Assembly: GCA_964343605.1 (NCBI GenBank)
Contig: CAYFKJ010000008.1
Span: forward strand, 99,502-163,501
Direction: 5' to 3'
DNA from: CAYFKJ01 sp964343605
Lineage (GTDB): Bacteria > Pseudomonadota > Alphaproteobacteria > UBA2966
DNA: 64,000 bases
Positions within the stretch are counted from its first letter, which is position 1. Each line of letters starts with the position of its first letter. Under the pieces are notes generated by a model. That model worked only from the letters and a program-made list of their open reading frames with translations, made no database searches and had not been told where the DNA came from. A program made the position numbers and the translations under genes. This document shows positions 17,565 to 26,723 of this stretch, one piece after another.

Positions 17565-19339
17565 ACGAAAGCGGTGCCGGGGATGTGATCCGCATCGCCA
17601 ATTGCAGCGGCTTTTACGGTGACAAGCTTTCGGCTGCACGGGAGATGGTCGAAGGCGGTCCGATCGACGTCCTGACCGGTGATTACCTCGCGGAACTCAC
17701 CATGTCGATCCTGTTCAGCCAGAAAATGAAGAAGCCGGAAACCGGCTACGTCGGCACGTTCCTCAAGCAAATCCGCGAAGTCGTCGGCCCCTGCCTCGAA
17801 CGCGACATCAAGATCGTCTCGAACGCCGGCGGCCTCAATCCCAAGGGCATGGCCGAGGCCGTCGAGGAAATCGTCTCCGAACTCGAACTGGAGGCCAAGG
17901 TTGCTTACATCGACGGCGACGACTTGCTGCCCAGGCTCGGCGAATTGGCGGATGCCGGCGAGAGCCTGACTAACCTCGACACCGGCACGGCCTTAAGGAA
18001 TGCCGGCAATCCCCCCGCAACCGCCAATGCCTACCTCGGCGCCTGGGGCATCAAGGAGGCCCTCGACAGGGGTGCTGACATCGTGATTTGCCCTCGCGTC
18101 ACGGACGCTGCCGTGGTCATCGGCCCAGCGGCCTGGAAGTTCGGCTGGCAGCGCAACGATTACGATGCGTTGGCGGGTGCCCTGGCCGCCGGACACATCA
18201 TCGAATGCGGCGCCCAGGCGACGGGCGGAAATTATTCCTTTTTCCAGGAAGTGCCGAGCTTCCACAATGTCGGCTACCCCATCGCGGAGGTCGAGGCCGA
18301 CGGCAGCTTCACCATTACCAAACATCCCGGCACGGGCGGTCTGGTGTCGGAGGGTACGGTGACGGCTCAATTGCTCTATGAAATCTCGTCGCCCGCCTAC
18401 CTCAACCCCGACGTCATCGCCCATTTCGATACCCTGTCGATCACTCAAACCGAACCGGAGCGCGTACGGGTGTCAGGGTGCCGGGGCTCGACGCCGCCGC
18501 CCAGCCACAAGGTCTGCATCAATACCCTGGGCGGCTACCGCAACGGCATGGAAATCCTGCTGACCGGTTTGGACATCGAGGAAAAGGCGAAAGTGTTCTC
18601 GGATACGCTGTTCGATTCGGTTGGCGGCCGCGATCAATTCGACGACGTTACCGACCAGATCGTCCGCAGCGACAAGCCCGATCCCGCCACCAACGAAGAA
18701 GCCTTCGCCAGCTTGCGCGTGACCGTCAAATCCCAGGACCAGAAGCTGGTTGGACGTATTTTCAGCGCAAAGATCATCGAACTCGCGCTGGCCAATATTC
18801 CGGGTTTCGCGGCGAGAGACATGTCGGGCTCGAGCGGCAGCCCCTATGTCGTCCATTGGCCGGCCCTCGTGGACTCCAAGCACATCCGCGAACGGGTTCA
18901 CATGGGCGAAGACGAGGTGGAAATCGTGCCGACCAGTCAATTGGATCTCGAGGAGATCTATTACCAGAAAGTGCCGGCCGACATACCTGAGCCGCCGGAC
19001 GGGGAGACCATGTCCCTACCCTTCGGCCGGCTGTTCGGCACGCGCTCCGGCGACAAGGGAGGCTGCGCCAATCTCGGCGTTTGGGCCAAGACCGACGCGG
19101 CCTACGGCTTCCTATACGAATTCCTAACTGTCGCCCGGCTGAAGGAATTGCTGACCGACACCGCCGAGTTCGAAATCGAACGCTTTGAACTTCCCAACAT
19201 CCGGGCGCTCAACTTCTATATCCACGGCATCCTGGGTGAAGGCGTCTCGTCATCCACCCGCATCGACGGACAGGCGAAATCACTGGGCGAATATCTCAGG
19301 GCGAAGCACATCGAGGCGCCGAAGGCGCTAGTCGACTAA
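17555..19339 (+). CDS. acyclic terpene utilization AtuA-like protein (DUF1446)
   Basis: A 594-residue cytoplasmic protein. The N-terminal DUF1446 domain (about residues 8-440) shows RIANCSGFYGDK, GGPIDVLTGDYLAELTM, VSNAGGLNPKG and CPRVTDAAVVIGPAAWKFGW; the C-terminal AtuA-like ferredoxin-fold region follows (LFGTRSGDKGGCANLGVWA). AtuA belongs to citronellol/geraniol degradation in Pseudomonas, though its chemistry is unclear and many relatives lie outside terpene pathways. A short possible leader peptide overlaps its start. Its stop overlaps that of the convergent amidase gene by four bases. Confidence 0.88.
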   Translation: MAVNESGAGDVIRIANCSGFYGDKLSAAREMVEGGPIDVLTGDYLAELTMSILFSQKMKKPETGYVGTFLKQIREVVGPCLERDIKIVSNAGGLNPKGMAEAVEEIVSELELEAKVAYIDGDDLLPRLGELADAGESLTNLDTGTALRNAGNPPATANAYLGAWGIKEALDRGADIVICPRVTDAAVVIGPAAWKFGWQRNDYDALAGALAAGHIIECGAQATGGNYSFFQEVPSFHNVGYPIAEVEADGSFTITKHPGTGGLVSEGTVTAQLLYEISSPAYLNPDVIAHFDTLSITQTEPERVRVSGCRGSTPPPSHKVCINTLGGYRNGMEILLTGLDIEEKAKVFSDTLFDSVGGRDQFDDVTDQIVRSDKPDPATNEEAFASLRVTVKSQDQKLVGRIFSAKIIELALANIPGFAARDMSGSSGSPYVVHWPALVDSKHIRERVHMGEDEVEIVPTSQLDLEEIYYQKVPADIPEPPDGETMSLPFGRLFGTRSGDKGGCANLGVWAKTDAAYGFLYEFLTVARLKELLTDTAEFEIERFELPNIRALNFYIHGILGEGVSSSTRIDGQAKSLGEYLRAKHIEAPKALVD

Positions 19340-20544
19340 TCCCAGACACTCCACATGGCTTTGGCCTCACGCCATTGTTCCTCGGTCATGCCGGGATCGC
19401 CGTCAGGCAGGAGGCGCGTGCCTTGGAACTGGTGGTGCGGGCGGGTCCAGGTGCCGCGCTTAAATAACTTTTCGATATTGGCGCGGTAGACCTTGTCGAC
19501 CTCGTTGTGGTGCGCCGGGTCGTCCTTGAGCCAGAGGTTTTTGGGGTGAATCGGTTCCCGGTACATGTCCTGGAACAGTTCCGTGCGCAGATCCTTGAGC
19601 CAGTTGCTGTTGAGGTTCATCGCCCGGAATTGACGCAACGCTTCGATATCGATGATGGCCGAGACGACCGTATTGGTGCCCGATGCGGAATGACTGAGGA
19701 CCTCGCCCCGGTAGCCGACGATGTGGCTGTTGCCGCCCGAGATGTCGATGGGATGTTTTGACGACGCCGAAAGGTAAACCGGCCCGATGTTGGGGCACAG
19801 CATGTAGACGTTGTTGAATTCGGCATGACCCCGGTTCTGGACCATCCAGCTACCGCCGCCGTCCGAACCGATGTTGGTCATCGGCACGGCTTCGGAGGGC
19901 CGATAGACGACTTCGGCGCCGTTGAACGTGAGCGCGCGCACGGCTTCGGGGTATTCGCCGTCGGAACAGCAGATGGTGCCGATGTTGCCGATATCGTCGG
20001 TCTTCAGCACGGGATAGAAGGCGTCGATGCCGTCGCCGAACACCTCCACCCAGCGGTCGTAGATATCGTGTGGCGTGCACGAGCGTTCGCGGCACCAGAG
20101 ATGGTTCTTGGCCGCCTTGTGCACCACCTTGCCGTTGGGGCCAATGACGAACAGCGTGTTGAAGAACCGATCGTCCATGACCTCCGGCCAGCGTGCCTTG
20201 CACTGCACGATGATGTAGGTCTCGTACATCTTGGCCAGACGGCCGAGTACTTCGGTTTCTTCGCCCGGAATATCGATGAACAACTCCTTCGCCGCCAGGG
20301 TGTGCGGAAGGTCGAAGATCTCGTCGGTAAAGCCCGTCAACGCGCCTTCCGCCAGCGCGATGATCTTGACCGGCATGTTGATGCCGACCATGGAAACGGC
20401 GGCGTGGATGGCGTCCTCGATGGTCTCCAGATTGTGCCTGATGTGGCTGCGTTCGGCGATGCCGTAGGCGACCGTGGAGATGCCGACGGCCATATAAGGC
20501 GCGATCGGGCCCTTGGTTTTCGTCTTCTTGGGTTTTGCCGCCAT
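19336..20544 (-). CDS. nitrilase-superfamily amidase
   Basis: A 402-residue carbon-nitrogen hydrolase. The Glu-Lys-Cys triad is visible: Glu66 in ALAEGALTGF, Lys146 in HKAAKNHLW and Cys193 in TICCSDGEYPE. It would hydrolyse an amide, N-carbamoyl compound or nitrile; the length and the VQNRGHAEFNNVYMLCPN region resemble aliphatic amidase-like members. It starts with a lysine-rich tail (MAAKPKKTKTKG) of unknown role. It is directly followed on the minus strand by no further gene, and preceded two bases upstream by the SDR gene, so amidase and SDR are probably one operon. Confidence 0.87.
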   Translation of the reverse strand: MAAKPKKTKTKGPIAPYMAVGISTVAYGIAERSHIRHNLETIEDAIHAAVSMVGINMPVKIIALAEGALTGFTDEIFDLPHTLAAKELFIDIPGEETEVLGRLAKMYETYIIVQCKARWPEVMDDRFFNTLFVIGPNGKVVHKAAKNHLWCRERSCTPHDIYDRWVEVFGDGIDAFYPVLKTDDIGNIGTICCSDGEYPEAVRALTFNGAEVVYRPSEAVPMTNIGSDGGGSWMVQNRGHAEFNNVYMLCPNIGPVYLSASSKHPIDISGGNSHIVGYRGEVLSHSASGTNTVVSAIIDIEALRQFRAMNLNSNWLKDLRTELFQDMYREPIHPKNLWLKDDPAHHNEVDKVYRANIEKLFKRGTWTRPHHQFQGTRLLPDGDPGMTEEQWREAKAMWSVWD

Positions 20545-20546
20545 GA

Positions 20547-21329
20547 CTATTCCCCACCCTCATATCCCGCCATGGTGTGTTCGCGCACGCGGGCCATGCC
20601 GCGGAGCCAGCGGTCGCGGTCGTCGGCCTTGCGCCGCATGTATTCGTAGACCGTTTCGTGCGGGAAGATCAGGAAGCGGCCCTCTGCCATGCCCTGCATG
20701 ACGGCGTCAGCGACATCCTCGGGCTGCAGCATGCCGTCGACGGCGGCCGGCGTATCGGTACGACCGCCGGTCATGCCGGTGACGACGCCCTGGGGACAGA
20801 CGACGGAAACGCCCACGCCGTGCGGGCCGTACTTGGCGGCGAGGAATTCCGCGAAGCCGATGGCGGCGTGCTTGGACATGGTGTAAGCGGCGCTGTCGAC
20901 CTGGATCAGGATGCCGGCGGCCGAGGCCGTGTTGACGAGATAACCCGAGCCGCGTTCCGCCATGCCGGGCGCCACGGCGCGGGCGGCGTAGACGTGGCTC
21001 ATGGTGTTGATGCGCCAGCTCGCCTCGAAATCGTCGTCGGATTGGTCTTCGTCGCCGAAACGGAAGATGCCGGCATTGGAGCAGAAAACGTCGACGGGCC
21101 CGAAGGCTTTCTCGGTCTCGGCGACCAGCGCCTGGATGTCACCCTCATTGCCGACGTCGCAGGGCATCGAGATCGCCCCGAGATCGTCGGCCACCGCCCT
21201 GACGCCGTCGGCGTTGACGTCGGCCAGCGCCAGGCCCTTGGCGCCGTCCGCCTTGAAGCGTTCCGCCATGGCCTTGCCGATGCCGCTGGCCGCGCCCGTG
21301 ACGACGACGACCTTGTCCCTGATATCCAT
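20547..21329 (-). CDS. short-chain dehydrogenase/reductase
   Basis: A 260-residue classical SDR. It shows the cofactor motif TGAASGIG (residues 11-18), an acidic residue at the end of beta-2 (ALADVNAD) that favours NAD(H), the CSNAGIF motif, the catalytic Ser (NTASAAG) and YTMSK. It oxidises an alcohol or reduces a carbonyl; the substrate cannot be read from sequence. It lies between the enoyl-CoA hydratase and amidase genes, all minus strand, suggesting a degradative pathway for an acyl-CoA or amide-containing compound. Confidence 0.88.
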   Translation of the reverse strand: MDIRDKVVVVTGAASGIGKAMAERFKADGAKGLALADVNADGVRAVADDLGAISMPCDVGNEGDIQALVAETEKAFGPVDVFCSNAGIFRFGDEDQSDDDFEASWRINTMSHVYAARAVAPGMAERGSGYLVNTASAAGILIQVDSAAYTMSKHAAIGFAEFLAAKYGPHGVGVSVVCPQGVVTGMTGGRTDTPAAVDGMLQPEDVADAVMQGMAEGRFLIFPHETVYEYMRRKADDRDRWLRGMARVREHTMAGYEGGE

Positions 21330-21353
21330 CGTTCAACTCCCCTGCTGAAGCAC

Positions 21354-22163
21354 CTAGACCGGACAGTCCTTGGGGAACTCGGGCTTGCGTTTCTCCAGGT
21401 GGGAGGCCAGGCCCTCGCGCGCTTCCTCACCCGCGAAGCCGAGGATTTCCAGCGCCGTCGAGGTGTCGTAGATGGGGCCGGCCGAGCGCAGCCAGTTGTT
21501 GAGGGCGTACTTGGTCCAGCGGATGGCGCTTTGCGCCCCGTTGCTGAGCTCGACGGCGATCTCCAGGGCGGTGTCCTGCAGCTCGTCGTCCTCCACGCAC
21601 ATGGACACCAGGCCGATGCGGTCGGCTTCCTCGCCGGAAACGGGTCGGCAGGTCATCAGGTAGTACTTGGCCTTGGCCATGCCGCACAGGAGCGGCCAGA
21701 TGATGGCGGAGACGTCGCCGGCGGCAACGCCGAGGCGGGTGTGGCCGTCGACGATCTTGGCCGATTTGCCGGCGATGGAGACGTCCGCCAGGATGCCGAC
21801 CACCAGCCCCGCGCCGACGGCGACGCCGTTGATGGCGGAGATGATCGGCTTGTTGCAGTTGATGACGTTGTAGACAAGGTCGCGGGCTTCCTTCCACGTG
21901 TGCATGCGGATGACCGGATCGTCGAGGACCTTCTTGATCATCTCGAAGTCGCCGCCGGCGGAGAAGGCCTTGCCGGCGCCCGTCACCAGGACGGCGGAGA
22001 TGTCGGGGTCCTTGTCGATGTCCTTCCAGATTTCGGTAAGTTCGGTGTGGGTTTCGGCATCCACCGAGTTGTAGGTTTCGGGCCGGTTGAAGGTGATGCG
22101 CAAGATGCGGTCGGCGGGGAAGTCGATACCAAGCTTCTTGTAGGCGGCGTAACGGTCGCTCAT
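21354..22163 (-). CDS. enoyl-CoA hydratase/isomerase family protein
   Basis: About 269 residues of the crotonase fold. It begins at ATG 22163 (MSDRYAAYKK) with a GGA-containing ribosome site; a longer frame to 22214 looks untranslated. Landmarks are ITFNRPETYNSVD, VLVTGAGKAFSAGGDFEMI (oxyanion hole) and PIISAINGVAVGAGLVVG. The usual catalytic Glu pair is not obvious, so it may hydrate, isomerise or otherwise act on a CoA thioester. It is the first gene of the minus-strand hydratase, SDR, amidase series. Confidence 0.87.
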   Translation of the reverse strand: MSDRYAAYKKLGIDFPADRILRITFNRPETYNSVDAETHTELTEIWKDIDKDPDISAVLVTGAGKAFSAGGDFEMIKKVLDDPVIRMHTWKEARDLVYNVINCNKPIISAINGVAVGAGLVVGILADVSIAGKSAKIVDGHTRLGVAAGDVSAIIWPLLCGMAKAKYYLMTCRPVSGEEADRIGLVSMCVEDDELQDTALEIAVELSNGAQSAIRWTKYALNNWLRSAGPIYDTSTALEILGFAGEEAREGLASHLEKRKPEFPKDCPV

Positions 22164-22310
22164 TTGAATTCCATTCCGTATCTGAATTTGGAGGGTCAAA
22201 ATTCGGAGCGCCATCCTATCAGATTATAGACCGGAGCGTCCGCCCTCCGATTGGGGCGGCGGCGGGGATCGCCCGGCGGGAGCAACATCGCGCGCGCACC
22301 AACAAGGAAA

Positions 22311-22332
22311 GCCCGCATCACGGGATGCGGGC
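22311..22332 (-). terminator. intrinsic-type terminator of the 61-residue gene
   Basis: GCCCGCAT (22311-22318) and ATGCGGGC (22325-22332) form a perfect eight-base stem with a six-base loop. On the minus strand it is followed by TTTCCTT. It lies 76 bases downstream of the 61-residue gene and upstream of the hydratase gene, so it would isolate these two units. Confidence 0.55.
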
Positions 22333-22408
22333 TTCCGTTTAACGAACGGCCGGGCCGGTTGGCCGGTCCGCACTCGTCAGAATTTCAAATGATCAGACTC
22401 GCGGGCGA

Positions 22409-22594
22409 TCAGACGTCGTTGTCGATCTTGATACCCTTGCCGCGTTCGACGCCGGGATCGTTCTTGATTTTCCGCACCGCCGCTTCGCGCTCAAGCGCCT
22501 TGTCGGCAACGCTGTCGCTGCTGTTGCTGAGCTTCGAGGGGTGTACGCCGGTCGCCAGAGCGACCGTGCGCGGGCCAATTGCTTCAACCTTCAT
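22409..22594 (-). CDS. small hypothetical protein, 61 residues
   Basis: A 61-residue soluble, charged protein (MKVEAIGPRTVALATGVHPS...ERGKGIKIDNDV). Support for it being real is a strong GGAGG ribosome site seven bases before the ATG and a dedicated terminator downstream. The sequence has no signal peptide or membrane segment and I do not recognise its family. The Lys/Arg/Glu-rich C-terminal half is probably helical. It is the last host-like gene before the AT-richer island. Confidence 0.6.
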   Translation of the reverse strand: MKVEAIGPRTVALATGVHPSKLSNSSDSVADKALEREAAVRKIKNDPGVERGKGIKIDNDV

Positions 22595-22938
22595 ACCGGA
22601 CCTCCGTAATCACAAATCACGAAATTGCGGATTTCTTAGTACAAATATAGGCACGTTTACTGGCAAGGCCACCAATAAATCCGACAATAACTGGAATTTT
22701 ACCTGGAAAAAGGGCGGATGAGGCAGGCAAATACTCGAAATACCTACACGGACGGGGGTTTGTTCTCCAATCGATTGTGGATTGCACCCCGGCCCCTTGC
22801 CGTTTGGCTGCGGCGCGTCAGTCCGGCTCGTCGAAATCGAAGGGGTCGAAGCCGTTACCCTTCCCTCACCCATGGAGGCCTCTCGCTTCTGGAAGTCACC
22901 GTTCCCTTCATTGAAATTTCCAAATAAGGCCTCCGCAC
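22595..22938. other. junction region between host genes and the AT-richer island
   Basis: This 344-base gap separates the last host-like gene from the methylase operon. Base composition changes along it: AT-rich near 22620-22700, GC-rich at 22780-22880, then AT-rich from 22915 onward. I see no tRNA gene, integrase remnant or clear direct repeat. It should contain the operon promoter, but no convincing -35/-10 pair was found by eye. Confidence 0.4.
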
Positions 22939-25900
22939 ATGGCAAGAGCAGTCAAAAAAACAAAAGCTGAAATTATTGCAGAACAAGTAGCCGAAACTAT
23001 TGGAGCGGCGAAAGAGCAACACCTTGAAACGGTAGATTTTAGCGATCCCAACCGCCCTAAAACCTGCTTGGAAACTGATTTCCCCATACTGCCAATCAAT
23101 CAAATTGCGCAAATTGAAGGAAATGCGGGCAAACCCATTTATCAGATGTCAAAGTGGTGGGCGCGTCGACGCTCCAGCGTGTTCCGCTCCACACTCCTTG
23201 CTGCGGCGACCAAAGCGCCAGACGATCCTGCTGAAGCAGCTAAGACTGTTTGGGAATCTTATTACGGCAATCACCAAAAAAACGAAGCTTTTAAAAACCT
23301 GAAAGTAGCCGACATTTTTATGGGTGGAGGGACTACCCTAGTTGAAGGCGCTCGGCTAGGGATGCAGATGACAGGTAATGACCTAAACCCTGTCGCGTGG
23401 CTGGTTGTTAAAAATGAGCTGGCGGACGTCGATTTAGACGAGGTCAATAAGCTATTTGATCACGTCGAAAACGAGGTCAAATCGCAAATTATGCCGTTTT
23501 ATGCTTGTGAAGGCCCTGGTGGTGAAAAAGGGATTTGGACACGCAAGTCAACGGGCGAGAAAATGGGTAGTGGCTTCGATCCGCTCACTCTGACGCCTGG
23601 AGAAAGAAAAGACTACGTCTATGAAGGCCCAGAAGTAATCTACACCTTCTGGGCCAAGCATGGTCCCTGTTCTGCCCCTGGCTGTGGTCATCGGACACCG
23701 CTTATGACTACCCCCGTTATCGCTGTAAAATCACTTAGTGTGAAAGCGTGGCAGGGTATTGTGTGTAGCCATTGCCACCAGTCCTTTGATGTAGAACCTG
23801 CTGAAGCGAGAATGGCACCAGATGCAGCTTTGGTCGTAGCACCGACGGAACTACCTTATGCCTTGATGGACGCTTCTGGAAAGTATGAATGCCCACATTG
23901 CAATCACGAATTTTGCGATGAAAGCGCCGCGTTGAAAGGTGAGTCAATTCAGCTCCCCAAGAAACGAAAGAAAAACAAAAAAATCAATCTATCTCTATTA
24001 GTGCATCCTAACTGGCTCAAAGGAGAAAGTGGGAAAGATAAAGCAGGAATTCTCGGAGGCTCCGCAACAAGTGATGCTGACGCGACAATCCGATGGAACG
24101 ATAAACGTGCCTCGACTTTACGGCTCGTAGAGGTCCGGGGGGATTTACCAGATGAAATCACCTGCCCAGAGACCGGATTAACATTTTCAACCTCTGAAGG
24201 AACAATTCCAAAAAAATCTACATTTACCTGCCAAGAAACGACTTGCGGACGAGAACAGGATGTTTTGGACAGCATTAGGGCATCTGGAGATACCGGGCCA
24301 ATGTCAGCATACGTCCTCCAGTGTTTCTCACCATCCCGGTCTAAGACATCTGCCCCTTACAGCGGACGGTACTTCTCCAGCGTTTCACAAAATGACACGC
24401 GCAGACAGAATGCCGTCATTAAAGAGTGGGAAAGCCGACGTAATACTGACTTAGCAGGATATTGGCCTGAAACTGAGCTGCCTTATGGCTTTATGACCCA
24501 CCATTTACAGGGCGGTGTTCCAAATCATGGTTTCTCACATTGGCATAAGATGTTCAATCCTCGCCAGCTTCTCGTTCACGCTCTGATCTTAAAGGCTATT
24601 GATGGCGGCTTTGGCTTTAAAGATAGCACTAAGGAAATTGTGCTTGGCGCATTCCAACAATTTCTGAGAAACCAAAATATGTTTTGTTTCTGGAACCCCC
24701 AACGGGACACACCAGAACCTATGTTCAGCAACAACAACTACCATCCTAAATCAACCGTAATTGAAAATTCAGTATTTGCTGACTTTGGCCGTGGGAACTG
24801 GGCATCATGTCGGGCCAATACCATAAAAGGTTTGGAATGGTGCAAAAGGCCCTGGGAAACCGTATCCAATGAAATGTTGGCAGACGCTTCTCCGGAACTT
24901 GGTGCTCTCGTTTCTGGCAAGAGCGAAAAAGCTGAACCAGGAGATCCAGTTTTACCTGGAACGGTGGTGACCTGTGGGTCATCCACAGAATTATCCCACA
25001 TAGGCGATGGACAAATCGACATGGTGGTAACCGACCCACCATTTGGAGGTCTCCTTCATTACGCTGAACTCGCAGATTTCTTTTACGTCTGGTTACGCTT
25101 GGTCCTCAAAGATAAGTACCCAGACTACTATGCAGGTGAATACACACCAAAAACTCTGGAAGCAGTCTCAAACAAAGCTCGTCACCCAGATGATCCTGAT
25201 GCATTTTATAAGCGCCTTTTGACCGAATGCTGGCGCGAAGCTAAACGCATCCTGAAACAGAGCGGCATCCTCTCCTTCACTTTCCACCATAGTGAGGATG
25301 GTCCTTGGGTTGACGTTCTCGAAAGCCTTTTCGAGGCTGGTTTTTATCTTGAAGCCACATATCCAATTCGAAGTGACGAGACTAAGGGTAAAGGCGAATT
25401 TGGCTCCAAGACCATTGAATATGACATCATCCATGTATGCCGCAAACGAACTGAACAACCTAAAAAGATCAGTTGGCCACGACTAAGACGACAAATCCTC
25501 GCTGATGTTCGCCAACTTCAAGCAATCCTGGAGCATCACCAAAACGCAGGTCTCCCAAAAGCAGACATACAAGTCATTAAACGAGGCAAGGCTCTAGAGT
25601 ATTTCTCCCGACATTATGGCCAAGTCTACGTGGAAGAAGGCCGGGAATTCACTGTCAAAGAAGCCTTGGTTGGCATTAACCAGCTTTTAGACGACCAATC
25701 AGAGGGAGAAGCTGGCGGCACCCCAATCAAATGTGAGCCAATAACACGACAGTTCCTACGCATTTTCAGAAGTGCTTCAGAAGTTAAGCGCGACCAAATC
25801 CAAAAATATCTGCGCGGCACGGGAATTGGGCCTAGTGACTTCATAAACCGTGGCTGGACTGCCGAACAAAGAAAAGTCTTCCATTGGCTCTCTCCACTTG

Positions 25901-26202
25901 AGTTTGCCAAAGAGCGCGCGGAAAAACTGAAAACCATAACACGCGATATGGATCAAGCTATGATCTTGGTCGGCGCTTGTTATGAGAACAGCGGTATAGA
26001 AGTCAAAAAACTTCTGAATAATGAATTTAAACCGCACCCGGCACTGGGCGATTTGTTGCAATGGCTTTGCACCCATGGTGCGGACAAAGTGATGCGCCAA
26101 AACGCTATGACTGCGAAACAGCTGTACTCCACATGGTCAGCCAATAACCAGCAAATCGTCAAAGCCCAACTGGCTTTGTTTGATATGGAGGACGAGGCAT
26201 GA
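22939..26202 (+). CDS. DUF1156 / COG1743-type adenine-specific DNA methylase with zinc ribbons
   Basis: A 1087-residue protein. The N-terminal DUF1156 element includes FPILPINQIAQ and MSKWWARRRSSVFRS (residues 40-75). The AdoMet-binding motif is VADIFMGGGTTLVEGARLG near residue 128, and the catalytic motif is VVTDPPFGGLLHYAELADFF near residue 700. Between them lie Cys-rich ribbons (CSAPGCGH, CSHCHQSF, CPHCNHEFC, CQETTCG) that probably bind zinc and DNA. Such methylases modify adenine and recur in anti-phage loci. It is first in a four-gene operon, its stop overlapping the next start (ATGA). Visibly AT-richer than the host genes, suggesting transfer. Confidence 0.88.
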   Translation: MARAVKKTKAEIIAEQVAETIGAAKEQHLETVDFSDPNRPKTCLETDFPILPINQIAQIEGNAGKPIYQMSKWWARRRSSVFRSTLLAAATKAPDDPAEAAKTVWESYYGNHQKNEAFKNLKVADIFMGGGTTLVEGARLGMQMTGNDLNPVAWLVVKNELADVDLDEVNKLFDHVENEVKSQIMPFYACEGPGGEKGIWTRKSTGEKMGSGFDPLTLTPGERKDYVYEGPEVIYTFWAKHGPCSAPGCGHRTPLMTTPVIAVKSLSVKAWQGIVCSHCHQSFDVEPAEARMAPDAALVVAPTELPYALMDASGKYECPHCNHEFCDESAALKGESIQLPKKRKKNKKINLSLLVHPNWLKGESGKDKAGILGGSATSDADATIRWNDKRASTLRLVEVRGDLPDEITCPETGLTFSTSEGTIPKKSTFTCQETTCGREQDVLDSIRASGDTGPMSAYVLQCFSPSRSKTSAPYSGRYFSSVSQNDTRRQNAVIKEWESRRNTDLAGYWPETELPYGFMTHHLQGGVPNHGFSHWHKMFNPRQLLVHALILKAIDGGFGFKDSTKEIVLGAFQQFLRNQNMFCFWNPQRDTPEPMFSNNNYHPKSTVIENSVFADFGRGNWASCRANTIKGLEWCKRPWETVSNEMLADASPELGALVSGKSEKAEPGDPVLPGTVVTCGSSTELSHIGDGQIDMVVTDPPFGGLLHYAELADFFYVWLRLVLKDKYPDYYAGEYTPKTLEAVSNKARHPDDPDAFYKRLLTECWREAKRILKQSGILSFTFHHSEDGPWVDVLESLFEAGFYLEATYPIRSDETKGKGEFGSKTIEYDIIHVCRKRTEQPKKISWPRLRRQILADVRQLQAILEHHQNAGLPKADIQVIKRGKALEYFSRHYGQVYVEEGREFTVKEALVGINQLLDDQSEGEAGGTPIKCEPITRQFLRIFRSASEVKRDQIQKYLRGTGIGPSDFINRGWTAEQRKVFHWLSPLEFAKERAEKLKTITRDMDQAMILVGACYENSGIEVKKLLNNEFKPHPALGDLLQWLCTHGADKVMRQNAMTAKQLYSTWSANNQQIVKAQLALFDMEDEA

Positions 26203-26714
26203 GCGCACCACTCCTTGATGATGTCTGGAAACGACGTGGCATCAACATCCTTTGGGATGGAGGAACGCTAACGGCCATGGATGCGGCCAAAAAAGTCATA
26301 AGCCTCCGCCATTTTTTCGACCTGTATCAAGAAGGGTGGCCAGACGACGAAATGCCTTGGATCGAAGACGATGCATTAATGGTTGCTGGTTTGGATGTCG
26401 CAATCGATGCCATGACGCCCGAAGAGGCAGAACCCTGGATCGAACAACAGGTCTACACGAAAATCCAAGATTTCCAGAGCGCGTTTGACAGCCAAGCCTC
26501 CCTGATCTTTTGGATGGCTGATCAAAACCGCTGGCACGAATCTACCGGAGACGTGGAGTATCACTGGCACTTGGCAGGGAAATTCAACGATCAACTCTTG
26601 CCTATTGGCCGCTGCATCTGGAATGGAGCCCAAAGCGGTGTAAGACGAATTGAGAACAATGACAGCAGTGGAAAAAGTCACTGGATTGGTCTTCATCATC
26701 ACAGAATTTCTTAA
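26199..26714 (+). CDS. unrecognised 171-residue island protein
   Basis: A soluble, acidic 171-residue protein starting inside the methylase stop (ATGA overlap), so it is translationally coupled. It is rich in Trp, Asp and His (for example GWPDDEMPWIEDD and WHESTGDVEYHWHLAGKF) and ends SHWIGLHHHRIS. I see no catalytic motif, membrane segment or zinc site that I can name. Its fixed place between methylase and helicase suggests a subunit or specificity/adaptor role in the same system. That is inference. Confidence 0.75.
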   Translation: MSAPLLDDVWKRRGINILWDGGTLTAMDAAKKVISLRHFFDLYQEGWPDDEMPWIEDDALMVAGLDVAIDAMTPEEAEPWIEQQVYTKIQDFQSAFDSQASLIFWMADQNRWHESTGDVEYHWHLAGKFNDQLLPIGRCIWNGAQSGVRRIENNDSSGKSHWIGLHHHRIS

Positions 26715-26723
26715 AGGAAGACC

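Noticed and set aside
20577..22229. 550-codon plus-strand frame across the SDR and hydratase genes
   Set aside because: Shadow of two well-supported minus-strand genes; no family pattern.
22251..22721. Plus-strand 156-codon frame near the island junction
   Set aside because: Runs opposite the terminator and the 61-residue gene, with no start signal or family style.
22610..22945. 111-codon minus-strand frame across the island junction
   Set aside because: Low-complexity composition, no ribosome site, and it overlaps the methylase start.
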